A stretch of DNA of 64,000 nt from Sphaerochaeta halotolerans (GCF_003429665.1 NZ_QUWK01000011.1:1-64000); one strand, 5' to 3'; shown: positions 8,776 through 19,531, counted from the stretch's first letter. Notes: generated by a model not told the origin, from the letters alone. Numbers and translations: made by a program.

Positions 8776-10580
8776 GATTCTTCCTGCGTATATCCGTCTT
8801 GCTCCCCGCTGGGAGGAACCTTGAAGGTATCAATAAGACTATTCAGCATGATTTCAGTCTCTGCTGCATTCTCCCCAAGCAAGGATGCAATCTTTTGTAC
8901 TGTCTCCAAGCTCCTTTGGATTACATCCTCAGCTTTCTTTACTACTGTCTCGCGCCGAACCGTAGGAGTAGTAATATCTTCAAACAAAGCACCAACTAGA
9001 TGCTGCTTCTCTACTGAGAAGAAGGTCACCTTGAGAAAGGTGTCCTCGTAGTGCAGCCGGTACTGCCGTACCATGGAAGAGGTGAACTGGTCCATGAACT
9101 TTTCATAGAACGGTACAAACCGTTTTACAGGCAACCCAAAGACCAGATTCAACTGTGATGGCCCCAAAGAGAAGTCAAGATCACCGAACAGCTTCAGGAA
9201 GTTGTTGTTGCAGTCCACTATTTGGAGTTGGTCATCCACAATTACCACTCCTACAGGAATGGTCCTGAGCAATACATCCATCTTGCTCTGGGCTTCTTTC
9301 CTCATCTTGGTTACACACATTTCAGGTTCAGCCATACCATCTAGATAGGCAACGGCCATCTCCCGGCAACTGTTGTAACCACACCCTCCACAGTTCAACT
9401 CCTCTGCTGCATCCCGCTTTCCCAGAAGTTTGAGCGCTTGGTCAATTTCCTCTTTACTATGCGAAGATATGAAGCTGGATACAGGCTTCTCTTCTTGCTC
9501 ATTGTTTTTCACAATAAGGGAATAGCCCCCATCTAGAAGCTTGGCAACAAATGAGGCATCTCCGTTAAATATTGGCACTCGGTCTGTGATCCGACTGCGT
9601 GTATAGCGTGAGCTCAAGCTCTTTTTGGTAGCAGAGGAACGACCTTGGCTGCTTACTGGTCCATTGATGCACCCTCCTTCGCATGCAAGGAGTTCTAGAA
9701 ATGCTGTATTCAGATCTTCCTTCTCCATCCCCGATAAAGTCCCTGCTACTTGGTTCATACCACTGATAGCAACAGCATGAGTCTGGAAGGGGTCACTTCC
9801 CCACTTCAAGGAAGCAATCATTCCGCCCTCAACCGGGTATAGGGTTGACTTTCCAGCTCGGCAGGGGACCAGAGAAGGAACAATGGACGAATCTGCGGTG
9901 ACTTCAGCTTCAATCATGTCCAAATCAATCTGCTCGGCCAAGAGCCAAGCATTGAGCTCCTCATAGGTCAAGGCAAAATCCGGATAGCCGGGAGTCTGGT
10001 CTGCTTCCACCTTTTTTGCAATGCACGGACCAATGAAGACCACTCCAATCTCCTGTCCATAGAGCGCTCGTAAATATGCGCTATGACACTGTAAGGGGGA
10101 AGGTACCTTGCTTAGCTGGTTTATCAGTGATGGGTAGTACTTTTTCACCATCTGAACCACCGTTGGACAGGCAGAGGAAATCCATGGGCAAGTTCCTTCA
10201 TGGGATTCTGCATACATCTCAATTGCCTGGTTAACCAAATGTGCTCCAATAGCTGTCTCACTCACTCCACTGAACCCCAGACGGGTAAGCGCAACTACCA
10301 AGCTGTCAATGCTGAAGGGGAATTCGGCTACACAGGAAGGAGCAAGCGAACAGAAGATTTTTCTTCCACTCTGGACAAACTGCCTGACCCTTGACAAGTC
10401 ACCACGTATCTTTTTTGCATGAGAAGGACAAATATCAACACAGTGCCCGCAATAGATACATCGATCCTTTACAACAACAGCTGAGCCATCCTTCACCTGG
10501 ATAGCCTTTACAGGACAACCACGAACACATTTATAACAGTCGCGACATTCAGTCAGCTCAGTAAAGATGGGGTGTATCAT
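8772..10580 (-). CDS. Sensory [FeFe]-hydrogenase with PAS domain (HydS/HfsB-like)
   Basis: Protein of 602 aa. Domains in order: two 4Fe-4S motifs (CRDCYKCVRGCP, CIYCGHCVDICP) within residues 1-55; an H-cluster domain to about residue 310; an extra Fe-S motif CGGCGYNSC near 390; and a PAS domain at about 420-540. H-cluster motif 1 reads SSACPT, so the proton-relay Cys of catalytic enzymes (SCCP) is Ala, as known for sensory hydrogenases. GPCIAKKVE and LACEGGCINGP are kept. It likely senses H2 or redox state and signals through the adjoining phosphatase. Its start shares a base with the upstream 2Fe-2S stop. Confidence 0.88.
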   Translation of the reverse strand: MIHPIFTELTECRDCYKCVRGCPVKAIQVKDGSAVVVKDRCIYCGHCVDICPSHAKKIRGDLSRVRQFVQSGRKIFCSLAPSCVAEFPFSIDSLVVALTRLGFSGVSETAIGAHLVNQAIEMYAESHEGTCPWISSACPTVVQMVKKYYPSLINQLSKVPSPLQCHSAYLRALYGQEIGVVFIGPCIAKKVEADQTPGYPDFALTYEELNAWLLAEQIDLDMIEAEVTADSSIVPSLVPCRAGKSTLYPVEGGMIASLKWGSDPFQTHAVAISGMNQVAGTLSGMEKEDLNTAFLELLACEGGCINGPVSSQGRSSATKKSLSSRYTRSRITDRVPIFNGDASFVAKLLDGGYSLIVKNNEQEEKPVSSFISSHSKEEIDQALKLLGKRDAAEELNCGGCGYNSCREMAVAYLDGMAEPEMCVTKMRKEAQSKMDVLLRTIPVGVVIVDDQLQIVDCNNNFLKLFGDLDFSLGPSQLNLVFGLPVKRFVPFYEKFMDQFTSSMVRQYRLHYEDTFLKVTFFSVEKQHLVGALFEDITTPTVRRETVVKKAEDVIQRSLETVQKIASLLGENAAETEIMLNSLIDTFKVPPSGEQDGYTQEES

Positions 10581-10837
10581 TACAACCCTTCCCTCTCTAC
10601 CAAGGCATCTACAACCAGTTGGAGCACCTCTTCAGCAACAAGCCCCTGGTAGGTAGCATCGGCGATACGGATATTCGGACCCTTGGAACAATCACCCATA
10701 CACAGGTGTCCTACCAATTCGACTTGACTTGCATATCCAGACTTCTGCAAATAAGACTCCAAGACTGCAAGTGTCTGGGAATTCCCTCGAGCAAAGCAAG
10801 AACTCCCCATGCACAGCTCCACGACCAGTTTCTTCAT
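10580..10837 (-). CDS. Thioredoxin-like 2Fe-2S protein, first gene of the hydrogenase operon
   Basis: Protein of 85 aa with C-x4-C (CMGSSC) and C-x3-C (CMGDC), the thioredoxin-like ferredoxin pattern. The ATG at 10837 has GAGGT 5 bases upstream; upstream in-frame starts, back to 10870, lack a site. It is the second such carrier in this cluster and lies directly before the sensory hydrogenase, so it may serve that protein. Confidence 0.8.
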   Translation of the reverse strand: MKKLVVELCMGSSCFARGNSQTLAVLESYLQKSGYASQVELVGHLCMGDCSKGPNIRIADATYQGLVAEEVLQLVVDALVEREGL

Positions 10838-10919
10838 TAGTGACCTCATTACCTTTTCTCTTGTGGTCATGGTAGCGATGGAAGTGTCGAATAGTCAATA
10901 AATATTTAATCCAATGGGT

Positions 10920-10947
10920 TTTATAATTTAATATTTTCCGATTTCAA
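10920..10947 (-). promoter_or_regulatory. Promoter of the hydrogenase operon
   Basis: Minus-strand -35 TTGAAA (10942-10947), 16-bp spacer, -10 TATAAA (10920-10925), in an AT-rich gap between rex and the operon. No clear Rex operator (TTGTTAA-type) is seen, although an AT-rich palindrome TAAATATTTA lies just downstream. Confidence 0.55.
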
Positions 10948-10999
10948 TGCACATATTTAGGATAAAAATGCTTTTTTATATACTCATATTCACATTAAA

Positions 11000-11024
11000 A
11001 TGGGGTATCATTACGATACCCCAT
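11000..11024 (-). terminator. Rho-independent terminator after rex
   Basis: Perfect 10-bp stem ATGGGGTATC/GATACCCCAT with a 5-base loop, followed on the minus strand by TTTAAT. It separates the ispH-rex transcript from the hydrogenase operon. Confidence 0.75.
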
Positions 11025-11042
11025 ATATCTGCACACTACGTA

Positions 11043-11714
11043 TTACCAATCATCCACTTCGCTACTCAGTTCCTTCTTGTTCATCTTTTGCCGTACCTTG
11101 GCAGAAAGGACCGCGAAACTTGTAGCCAGATCTGTGCGCTGTACCACCACATGGTCCGGAAGCCTCAGATCCTTGGGTGCGAAGTTCCAGATGGCGAGCA
11201 ATCCACACTCCACAAGTAGCTCAGATGTCTCCTGAGCTTGGTCAGCGGGAACGGCAAGCACGCCAATGTTGACATGGTTCCGATCAATGTACTCCTTGAC
11301 CTTGCTGAGAGGAAAGACTGGAACGTCTCCAAGCCAAGTATCCCACTTATTTGGATCGACATCAAAGGCAGCTACAATCTTAAGTCCATATCTCTCGAAA
11401 CCCTCGTACCGTGCGAGAGCTGACCCCAGATGGCCAGCACCTACCACAATTGCATCGGTGGCATTATCCCACCCTAAGGTATGGATGATCGCCTCAATAA
11501 GATTTACAACTACGAACCCTACCTTGGGTTTACCCTCAATCCCGGTACAGGAAATGTCCTTACGCACTTGAATCGGTTTCAATCCAAGCTCTTCAGCCAA
11601 GGTAGTTGCACTGACCATCTCCATTCCTTGCTCCCGATACCCCTGCAAAAGCCTGAGGTAGGAAGGAAGCCGCTTGATGGTGGGAATAGGAATCCCCCGA
11701 TAACCTGTCTCCAT
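11043..11714 (-). CDS. rex: Redox-sensing transcriptional repressor Rex
   Basis: Homodimeric repressor that leaves DNA when NADH/NAD rises. Length 223 aa, as usual. The N-terminal winged helix (residues ~10-80) contains the family motif QVRKDIS. A Rossmann domain with GAGHLGSA follows (near residue 90), then the C-terminal swapped helix. It is 3 bases from ispH and directly upstream of the hydrogenase operon. That makes the operon the natural candidate target, although no consensus operator was found. Confidence 0.93.
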   Translation of the reverse strand: METGYRGIPIPTIKRLPSYLRLLQGYREQGMEMVSATTLAEELGLKPIQVRKDISCTGIEGKPKVGFVVVNLIEAIIHTLGWDNATDAIVVGAGHLGSALARYEGFERYGLKIVAAFDVDPNKWDTWLGDVPVFPLSKVKEYIDRNHVNIGVLAVPADQAQETSELLVECGLLAIWNFAPKDLRLPDHVVVQRTDLATSFAVLSAKVRQKMNKKELSSEVDDW

Positions 11715-11717
11715 GTA

Positions 11718-12575
11718 TCACTCCTGTTGCAAACTATCTATTACGCGGTGAATCACTTCAGAAGGGGTTGAAGCCCCTGCCGTTATCCCTAGTATATCAT
11801 AGCTACGCATTTCGTCGGTAATTTCCGTTTCATTCTCTATATGCCAGGCCTTTTTTCCCCGTTTGCATACCAGCCGGTACAGTGCACGGGTGTTTGCACT
11901 CTCCCTCCCCCCGATTACCACCACAGCATCGCAGGCATCAGCTAACTCGAGCGTTGCTTGTCGTCGGTTGATTGAGCTTGGGCATACCTCATTGGCAAAG
12001 ATAATCTCACACCCGTAACGTTCCCACGTTCTCAAGATAGCTTGGATTTCATTCCATAAGCCTTGGTCAAATGTCGTCTGCACAAACACCACATAGGATT
12101 TCCCAGGCTCAGGAAGCCCAATATCCTCAGGATTGTGTATCAAGACAGTCTCACAGCTCTTCCCCCCACACTGCACGCCTCTCATCGCAAGAGTCTCAGG
12201 ATGCCCTGGGTGCCCTATAATCAAAATGGTGTGACTCGAAGCATATGCGGCAATGCTTGAGAGGTTGTGCTTCACCACTGGGCAGGTTGCATCGACCAAA
12301 TCAAACCCAGCCTCCACAAAGGAGGAACGTACTGTATCAGGTACTCCGTGTGCACGAAGTACGACCACCCCTGGCTCATAGCCTTCTGATCCTGCAATAA
12401 CCTGCATCCCCTGATCGGCAAAAAAAGCACAAGTTTCGTCATTGTGAATGAGTTTTCCCAATGAATACACAGGCTTGCCAGCATCTTTTGCATCCTGCAA
12501 AGCTGAAACAGCAAGAGCCAATACTCTGGACACCCCTTTGCAATACCCCATGTTTTTGGAAAGAATCAGTTTCAT
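11718..12575 (-). CDS. ispH: 4-hydroxy-3-methylbut-2-enyl diphosphate reductase
   Basis: Last enzyme of the MEP isoprenoid pathway, reducing HMBPP to IPP and DMAPP using a 4Fe-4S cluster. The three cluster cysteines are visible in GYCKGV (residue 12), DATCPVV (near 95) and NEVCPSS (near 190). The 285-aa length matches the short IspH form. The ribosome site is GGGGGT. It forms a short operon with rex, which fits a redox-dependent enzyme. Confidence 0.93.
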   Translation of the reverse strand: MKLILSKNMGYCKGVSRVLALAVSALQDAKDAGKPVYSLGKLIHNDETCAFFADQGMQVIAGSEGYEPGVVVLRAHGVPDTVRSSFVEAGFDLVDATCPVVKHNLSSIAAYASSHTILIIGHPGHPETLAMRGVQCGGKSCETVLIHNPEDIGLPEPGKSYVVFVQTTFDQGLWNEIQAILRTWERYGCEIIFANEVCPSSINRRQATLELADACDAVVVIGGRESANTRALYRLVCKRGKKAWHIENETEITDEMRSYDILGITAGASTPSEVIHRVIDSLQQE

Positions 12576-12590
12576 ATACCCCCATTATGG

Positions 12591-12626
12591 CAAAAACGCT
12601 GCCACATGGTAAGAGTGCGGCAGCGT
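12591..12626 (-). terminator. Rho-independent terminator after secF
   Basis: Eight-bp stem ACGCTGCC/GGCAGCGT (12596-12603 and 12619-12626) with TTTTTG on the minus strand. It ends the yajC-secD-secF transcript. Confidence 0.8.
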
Positions 12627-12648
12627 ATGACTTGCAAGATAGAACAGG

Positions 12649-13842
12649 TTACTCTGCTTTCTTTGCTTTTCTCTTTGCCTGAGCATTGCTGACCCAGTAG
12701 AGCATCGCAGGTGCCAGCAGGTTGGATGAGTAGGTTCCAAACAGAATACCAAAGCCCATCTTCACTGCGAAGAGTTGGATGTCACCGGAAGCAAAGATTG
12801 CGAGCGGAATGATAGCAATCAAGGTTGTGACTGCACTCATAACCGTTCTTGTCAACGACTGGGTAACACTGTGATTGATATTCACAGACAACGAAGCGTT
12901 CGGTGACAATGCAACATTTTCACGGATACGGTCGAAGATAACAATCGTATTGTTCAGTGAGTATCCAATAATGGTCAACAGTGCTGCAACAGTGATTCCA
13001 GAGAACTCAAAGCGGAATAGTGTGATTACTGTAAGCATCATCAAAATATCATGCACCAGTGCGATCAGGGATGATACTGCATAGGCAAAGCGGAATCTGA
13101 CCCAGACATAAAGCAGGATCAAAGCCATTGCAACCACAATAGCAAGGATGGAACTGGAGAGCAGCGTTGCACTGAACTTAGGTCCAATATAATCGCTCTG
13201 GAGTACCACAACGTTGCCCGATCCAAAGGCTGCATCCAACGCATCTTTCACCTCAGTTTCCATGGAAGCTTGTGTTGCACCTTCCTTGATACCAAGACGA
13301 ATCTGGAACGTCTGGCTTCCATCCATCCCGACAGTTTGTACACGTACATTACCCAATGAGTCAAAAGCAGAGCGCACATCCTCAATGTTGGTGTTCCCAC
13401 TACTTTGGAAATTCAGTTTGGTGGGTTCAGCTGAGAGTGTTGCAGGGAATCCATACCCACTGAGCAACTGGGAAGTTTTCAAGGAACCATCCACAACTGT
13501 TACACTGATGTTTTGCACAGCGCCAAGTGCTGTTGCCAGATCTTGTGCGGTTGGATACTTTGATGCACTGAAGTTGGTACTGGAAACCCCTTCATCACCC
13601 CGAATCTCAAGCGTGAGGCCAGAACCAGATACAGCAAGGACTGCATCCTTGTTCCCAGTATAGGTAACTTCCAAGCCAATGGGAGCTATCTGGATTCTTT
13701 GACTCAACCCACTTTCAAAATCAACACCCAGGTTGAAACCACCCATCATAACGAAGGAGATACCTCCGGCGAGCAGGAGGACTACAGCCAAAGCCCAGGC
13801 GTACCAGCGAAGCTTGATAACAGGAATATCTTTCTTAAGCAT
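12649..13842 (-). CDS. secF: Protein translocase subunit SecF
   Basis: Inner-membrane RND-type subunit that with SecD pulls proteins through SecYEG using the proton gradient. Length 397 aa, longer than the common ~300 aa, because the periplasmic domain between TM1 and TM2 (residues ~40-215) is enlarged. Family motifs include GVDFESG near residue 37 and the GYSLNNTIVIFDRIREN block in TM4/5. The C-terminus is lysine-rich. It abuts secD directly. Confidence 0.95.
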   Translation of the reverse strand: MLKKDIPVIKLRWYAWALAVVLLLAGGISFVMMGGFNLGVDFESGLSQRIQIAPIGLEVTYTGNKDAVLAVSGSGLTLEIRGDEGVSSTNFSASKYPTAQDLATALGAVQNISVTVVDGSLKTSQLLSGYGFPATLSAEPTKLNFQSSGNTNIEDVRSAFDSLGNVRVQTVGMDGSQTFQIRLGIKEGATQASMETEVKDALDAAFGSGNVVVLQSDYIGPKFSATLLSSSILAIVVAMALILLYVWVRFRFAYAVSSLIALVHDILMMLTVITLFRFEFSGITVAALLTIIGYSLNNTIVIFDRIRENVALSPNASLSVNINHSVTQSLTRTVMSAVTTLIAIIPLAIFASGDIQLFAVKMGFGILFGTYSSNLLAPAMLYWVSNAQAKRKAKKAE

Positions 13843-15570
13843 TTAGTTTTTCCTCCAGCTGATGTGTAGCTTCTTGCCCTCACGTTGGGCGACGGTCGCA
13901 TCAAAGATGAGATGCGAAACAAACAGAGCAGTAAATACCGAGCTCACAATACCGATAGCAAGGGTATTTGCAAAGCCCTTAACTGAACTACTTCCGAGCT
14001 GGGAGAGAACCAAAGCTGCAATGATTGTAGTTATGTTTGCATCCATGACGGTCCAGAATGCTTTATCAAATCCTGCCTTAATTGATGCGACATCACTCTT
14101 GCCCAACCTTCGCTCTTCCTTGATACGCTCAAAGATGATGACATTGGTATCAACAGCCATTCCCAAGGTTAGGATAAGACCGGCAACGCTGGTCAAGGTC
14201 AGGGTGAAATTGAAAGCAGAGAGAATACTGATCATGAAGAACATATTCAGCAGCAATGCGAGGTCTGCAACCAGGCCACTAACGTGGTAGTAAGCAAACA
14301 TCAAAATCATTACCAGAGCGAGTCCAACAGCAATAGCCTTCAAACCGGCAGATACGGCATCTTCACCAAGTGTAGCACCTACAGCCTGCTGACTGCTGAC
14401 AATCAACTCGATGGGGAGCGCAGCGGTCCGCAGAACAATCGCAAGGTCAGCTGCTTCCTCGGAATTGAAACCGGAAATCTGCACATTGCTCCTGATCCCC
14501 TCATTGATGGTGGCCATAGCCTTTACCTTGCCATCCATCACTACTGCCATGGTGTCTCCAACATGGGTGGATGTCAGCTTGTAGAAGATATCTCCTCCAA
14601 GGCTGTCCAACTTGAAGTTGACAACTGGACGACCGGTGATTCCATCGGTTGCAGTGGTTGCACTCTCAAGGTGAATTCCGTCAAGCCCAATCTCCTCCTC
14701 GATCACTACATAACTTTCCAGCTCATCAATACCATACTCGTCACTGACATAATAGCCAGCGGCAATCTTGCCAGCAGGCAGGAATGAAGGCTGCTTCAGA
14801 GCACCGGTGTCGGTATAGACCTCAGAAGGATTCTCTGCATAATAAGCGTTCAACTCAGAGGTTAGTGTGTTGTCAACTATCTTAAAGACAAGGGAACCCT
14901 TGCCACGGAGAAAGGAGTTTACACGTTCTGGGTCTGCAGCACCGGGAATTTCAATGAGAATCTGGTCGTCACCTTGCAACCGGATGACTGGCTCACTAAC
15001 ACCAAACTGGTCAATACGTTTCTCAAGAATCTCGATATCTTGGTGAATTGCTTCAGAAATCTCAGCAGAAGAGGCGGCCTTGCCAATTTTTTCCTCATAG
15101 GCAGCAACATCAGCCTCCAACAGAATACTCATACCACCTTTAAGGTCCAAGCCCAGTTGCAAAGCCTTGTTTCCCAAAGCCTTCAGATCGAGCAATGAAG
15201 TACGATAGTAGGACTCGGCCGAATCGAACATATCCTGCTCGTTGTAGAACCCAGCAAACAATGCTTCAACAGTCCAATTCCGGGGAACTGAACGCTTCAT
15301 CGCCTTGTAGTTTTCCTTTGCATACTCCTTCAAATAGGAGAATTCAGAAGGCAGGGCTGCCTGGGGGTCATCAGCGACCAACTCCTTGAGTGCACGGAGA
15401 TCACGTGAAGCCTGTCCACGGGAATACTCCTTAATCTGTACATTTGAGCCTGTTGCAAGTTCTTTGGCGTCCTGTGGTACGAATCCATACCACGCAATCG
15501 TGGGATATAGGAAGAACCCGCACAACAAGACAACCAACAGAACGACCACCAGACGACTCCGTTTTTTCAT
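13843..15570 (-). CDS. secD: Protein translocase subunit SecD
   Basis: Partner of SecF, 575 aa. TM1 at the N-terminus is followed by a ~360-residue periplasmic part carrying LGLDLKGGMSILLE, then five TM segments with the DTNVIIFERIKEE motif in TM4-5. It lies 27 bases after yajC and adjoins secF, the conserved order yajC-secD-secF. Confidence 0.96.
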   Translation of the reverse strand: MKKRSRLVVVLLVVLLCGFFLYPTIAWYGFVPQDAKELATGSNVQIKEYSRGQASRDLRALKELVADDPQAALPSEFSYLKEYAKENYKAMKRSVPRNWTVEALFAGFYNEQDMFDSAESYYRTSLLDLKALGNKALQLGLDLKGGMSILLEADVAAYEEKIGKAASSAEISEAIHQDIEILEKRIDQFGVSEPVIRLQGDDQILIEIPGAADPERVNSFLRGKGSLVFKIVDNTLTSELNAYYAENPSEVYTDTGALKQPSFLPAGKIAAGYYVSDEYGIDELESYVVIEEEIGLDGIHLESATTATDGITGRPVVNFKLDSLGGDIFYKLTSTHVGDTMAVVMDGKVKAMATINEGIRSNVQISGFNSEEAADLAIVLRTAALPIELIVSSQQAVGATLGEDAVSAGLKAIAVGLALVMILMFAYYHVSGLVADLALLLNMFFMISILSAFNFTLTLTSVAGLILTLGMAVDTNVIIFERIKEERRLGKSDVASIKAGFDKAFWTVMDANITTIIAALVLSQLGSSSVKGFANTLAIGIVSSVFTALFVSHLIFDATVAQREGKKLHISWRKN

Positions 15571-15597
15571 GATACTCTCCAGATGTCTTTTATAGAA

Positions 15598-16047
15598 TTA
15601 TTTGTCTTTCTTCTCAGCTTCGGCGGAGACTTCCTCTACGGGAGCCTCAACACTCTCTTCAGGAGCAGAAACCTGCTCTTCCTTTTTGCTCTTCTTCTTG
15701 CTGGAAGCAGTTGCACCATCACCTTTTCTGTTTATGATGCTACTGATGGCATTTCTGGAGAACTCCATACGTGTGTTGTCGTCAACCTTGACCACCACGG
15801 TAGTCTCTTTCACCGCCACAACAGTTCCATGGATACCCCCGATGGAGACAACCTTATCCCCCTTCTTAATGGAGGAAAGCATCTCCTTGGTCTCCTTGTC
15901 CTTTTTCCTCTGCGGACGGATAATCAAGAAATAGAAGATAACAATAATGAGACCAAACGTAACAAAGGTCGTCATCATTGAACCGGTTGTTGAACCTGCG
16001 GCGCCGGCCGTTTCAGGGGCTGCCATAACACTAATCAATGAAAGCAT
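15598..16047 (-). CDS. yajC: Preprotein translocase subunit YajC
   Basis: Single-span membrane accessory of the SecDF complex. The YajC core spans about residues 20-110: the TM helix, then RPQRKKDKE and a small beta domain. A C-terminal tail of ~40 residues is very rich in Lys, Glu, Ala and Ser. That tail makes it longer (149 aa) than the ~110-aa norm and is probably disordered. It is the first gene of the operon. Confidence 0.92.
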   Translation of the reverse strand: MLSLISVMAAPETAGAAGSTTGSMMTTFVTFGLIIVIFYFLIIRPQRKKDKETKEMLSSIKKGDKVVSIGGIHGTVVAVKETTVVVKVDDNTRMEFSRNAISSIINRKGDGATASSKKKSKKEEQVSAPEESVEAPVEEVSAEAEKKDK

Positions 16048-16128
16048 TGGTAATCCTCACTTTGCATAAAATCGGATGCAGAAAAGAGGCGGAAGAAAAC
16101 TTCGCATCCAATTTTCCAAGTACCGGTT

Positions 16129-16158
16129 AAAGTAGCACGTTCGCTACCCACTAGTCAA
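16129..16158 (-). promoter_or_regulatory. Promoter of yajC-secD-secF
   Basis: Minus-strand -35 TTGACT (16153-16158), 18-bp spacer, -10 TACTTT (16129-16134), giving a leader of about 75 nt before yajC. Confidence 0.6.
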
Positions 16159-16185
16159 GTTTCAGCATCAAAAGCCATAAGACGC

Positions 16186-16210
16186 AAAAAGGGTCGCCAG
16201 AAAGCGACCC
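16186..16210 (-). terminator. Rho-independent terminator after groEL
   Basis: Stem GGGTCGC/GCGACCC with a 6-base loop and TTTTT on the minus strand. Confidence 0.85.
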
Positions 16211-16228
16211 CTCATGCAGGCTCTGGGA

Positions 16229-17875
<1,647 letters not shown>

Positions 17876-17932
17876 TTAAAGAATATGTGGTGCGATTACA
17901 CATAGTAGACCGCTTTTGGCCTACCGACATGT

Positions 17933-17961
17933 AAAATACAAAGAAAAATGCGGAGAAGCAA
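17933..17961 (-). promoter_or_regulatory. Candidate groEL promoter
   Basis: Minus-strand -35 TTGCTT (17956-17961), 17-bp spacer, -10 TATTTT (17933-17938). It lies in the only gap upstream of groEL. Confidence 0.4.
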
Positions 17962-17975
17962 GTAAAAAATACAGA

Positions 17976-18854
17976 TTACCCTATTATCAGGGTCAGCGAC
18001 ATGCCAAACAGGGCTGAAGCCACATTGCTCAGCAGATTCACAACATCATTATCAACCCAACGAATCCCTCGTTCGAGAGGAAGAATCCTTCCATCCACAA
18101 CTGCATGCTCGGTGATACGGTCATTGACCTCATCATAGTAATGGGCTTGGACTGTTGCCCCAAGGACGCTATCAAGCAAACATCCAAAAAAGGAACTCAG
18201 CGCTATAACCGAGACATACAGAACACTTTTCCCTGTGACAGGAAGAAAACACCCCCATACACAAAGCGCAATCAGTATTGCTCCCAACAACCCACTGGCA
18301 AGGCCAAGGGGGCTTACCGCACCGCTGAGACCTGGAGTCATGGACCGTCCAGTGAGAATGGAAACAGGTTTTGTCTTGGAAAGAATCCCAACCTCACCTG
18401 CAAAAGTATCACTTGCGGCCTCCCCCACCGAGGCGCCAAACATAACCAAGAAAGGGATGGAGGGATCTAGTGCATAGAGCAGGGCACTGACCAGCGCCAT
18501 CAGCCCATTGGCATAGACCTGGGAAGCGTCACGCCTACCACCCTTCTTATGAATTTTCATTACATCGAAGGCTATGGAACGCTTCGCAATCTTTCCCAAT
18601 ACCCCGGCAGAAATAAAGAAAAGCAAAAGGGTAGCCAACCCACCAAAACCCAATATCCAGGTGGTGCCAAACCCAACAAGGAAAGCAGCAACAGCCCCAC
18701 CTAGAGTGAGCTGTTTGGTAAAATAACTTGAAATCGCCACCACGGCCATGATACCAACCAAAACCCAAAAAGCAAAGGGAAGTGCAAAAAAGAATGTATT
18801 GAACAGTGATGCGAGCGACCCAGTTGGAGGTACAAGATTCGCATAATCAATCAT
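17976..18854 (-). CDS. DUF92 membrane protein (phytyl-phosphate kinase VTE6 family)
   Basis: Integral membrane protein of 292 aa with about seven hydrophobic segments. The conserved DUF92 block GASVGEAASDTFAGEVG lies near residue 145, followed by GRSMTPGLSGAVSPLG. In plants and cyanobacteria the family converts phytyl phosphate to phytyl diphosphate. Its start overlaps the stop of the phytol-kinase-like gene by ATGA, so two successive prenyl-alcohol phosphorylation steps may be encoded together. The natural alcohol here is unknown. Confidence 0.8.
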   Translation of the reverse strand: MIDYANLVPPTGSLASLFNTFFFALPFAFWVLVGIMAVVAISSYFTKQLTLGGAVAAFLVGFGTTWILGFGGLATLLLFFISAGVLGKIAKRSIAFDVMKIHKKGGRRDASQVYANGLMALVSALLYALDPSIPFLVMFGASVGEAASDTFAGEVGILSKTKPVSILTGRSMTPGLSGAVSPLGLASGLLGAILIALCVWGCFLPVTGKSVLYVSVIALSSFFGCLLDSVLGATVQAHYYDEVNDRITEHAVVDGRILPLERGIRWVDNDVVNLLSNVASALFGMSLTLIIG

Positions 18855-19531
18855 AGCAACACTCCTAGAATCAGTACTGCCGAAAAGGGGACTGTAATAT
18901 TGTCCAAGCCAAGCGGGGTAAGTGCCTCCGCTGCTGCTGCAACGAGCCCAACCACCAAGGATATCCCCAGGACAGCGGGAAATGAGAGCGCAGAGAAAAA
19001 GCCCAATCCGATGAGAGCGACCAATGTACTGACAGAAGCCATGGTCAAGGTACCTGCCCAGCTCTTAATCATACCGGGGACCGGCAACTTCTTCTTTCCC
19101 CACTTGGAACCTACCAAGGCAGCGAGCCCATCACCATAGCCCATGACGAACACAGCAATACTACAAACCAGAGTGGAGACAACCCCTTGATACTGTAGTA
19201 TGACTAGAAGGAGGAGGGTAACGGGGAAATAGATCAGCCCATAGTTCCGCCTCTTGTCATCCATTCCAAGGGATTTGCCCCAGTCAAGGAAGGTGAACAA
19301 GCTGTTCAGGATGATGAAGAGAATTGGGCCGATAACAGCAAAGGAAAGTGAAGTAAAAAATTGTACTTCAATGAACCACCAATTCGAAACACCAATATGT
19401 ACGAACTTGCGCATCGCCTCACTGGAGATTGAAGCGTACCGCTTCAAGATAATTCCTACCAAGATGATGAGCGCCAAAAAAGAAAATGATAGTGCCAACC
19501 CAAGTATATTGTTATCCATAACCGACATCAT
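18851..19531 (-). CDS. Phytol/dolichol kinase-like membrane protein (VTE5 family)
   Basis: CTP-dependent prenyl-alcohol kinase-like protein of about 226 aa with six to seven TM segments. The family motifs are KFVHIG near residue 40 and GYGDGLAALVGSKWGKKK near 125, where the Asp and basic residues bind the nucleotide. The start is uncertain: ATGs at 19531, 19528 and 19519 all lack a clear ribosome site. Pairing with DUF92 suggests salvage of farnesol- or geranylgeraniol-type alcohols to diphosphates, an inference from the plant pathway. Confidence 0.75.
   Translation of the reverse strand: MMSVMDNNILGLALSFSFLALIILVGIILKRYASISSEAMRKFVHIGVSNWWFIEVQFFTSLSFAVIGPILFIILNSLFTFLDWGKSLGMDDKRRNYGLIYFPVTLLLLVILQYQGVVSTLVCSIAVFVMGYGDGLAALVGSKWGKKKLPVPGMIKSWAGTLTMASVSTLVALIGLGFFSALSFPAVLGISLVVGLVAAAAEALTPLGLDNITVPFSAVLILGVLL

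Noticed and set aside
10868-11000. Possible Rex operator upstream of the hydrogenase operon
   Set aside because: Only AT-rich palindromes such as TAAATATTTA are present; nothing matches TTGTTAA-N4-TTAACAA, so direct Rex control is left as a hypothesis.
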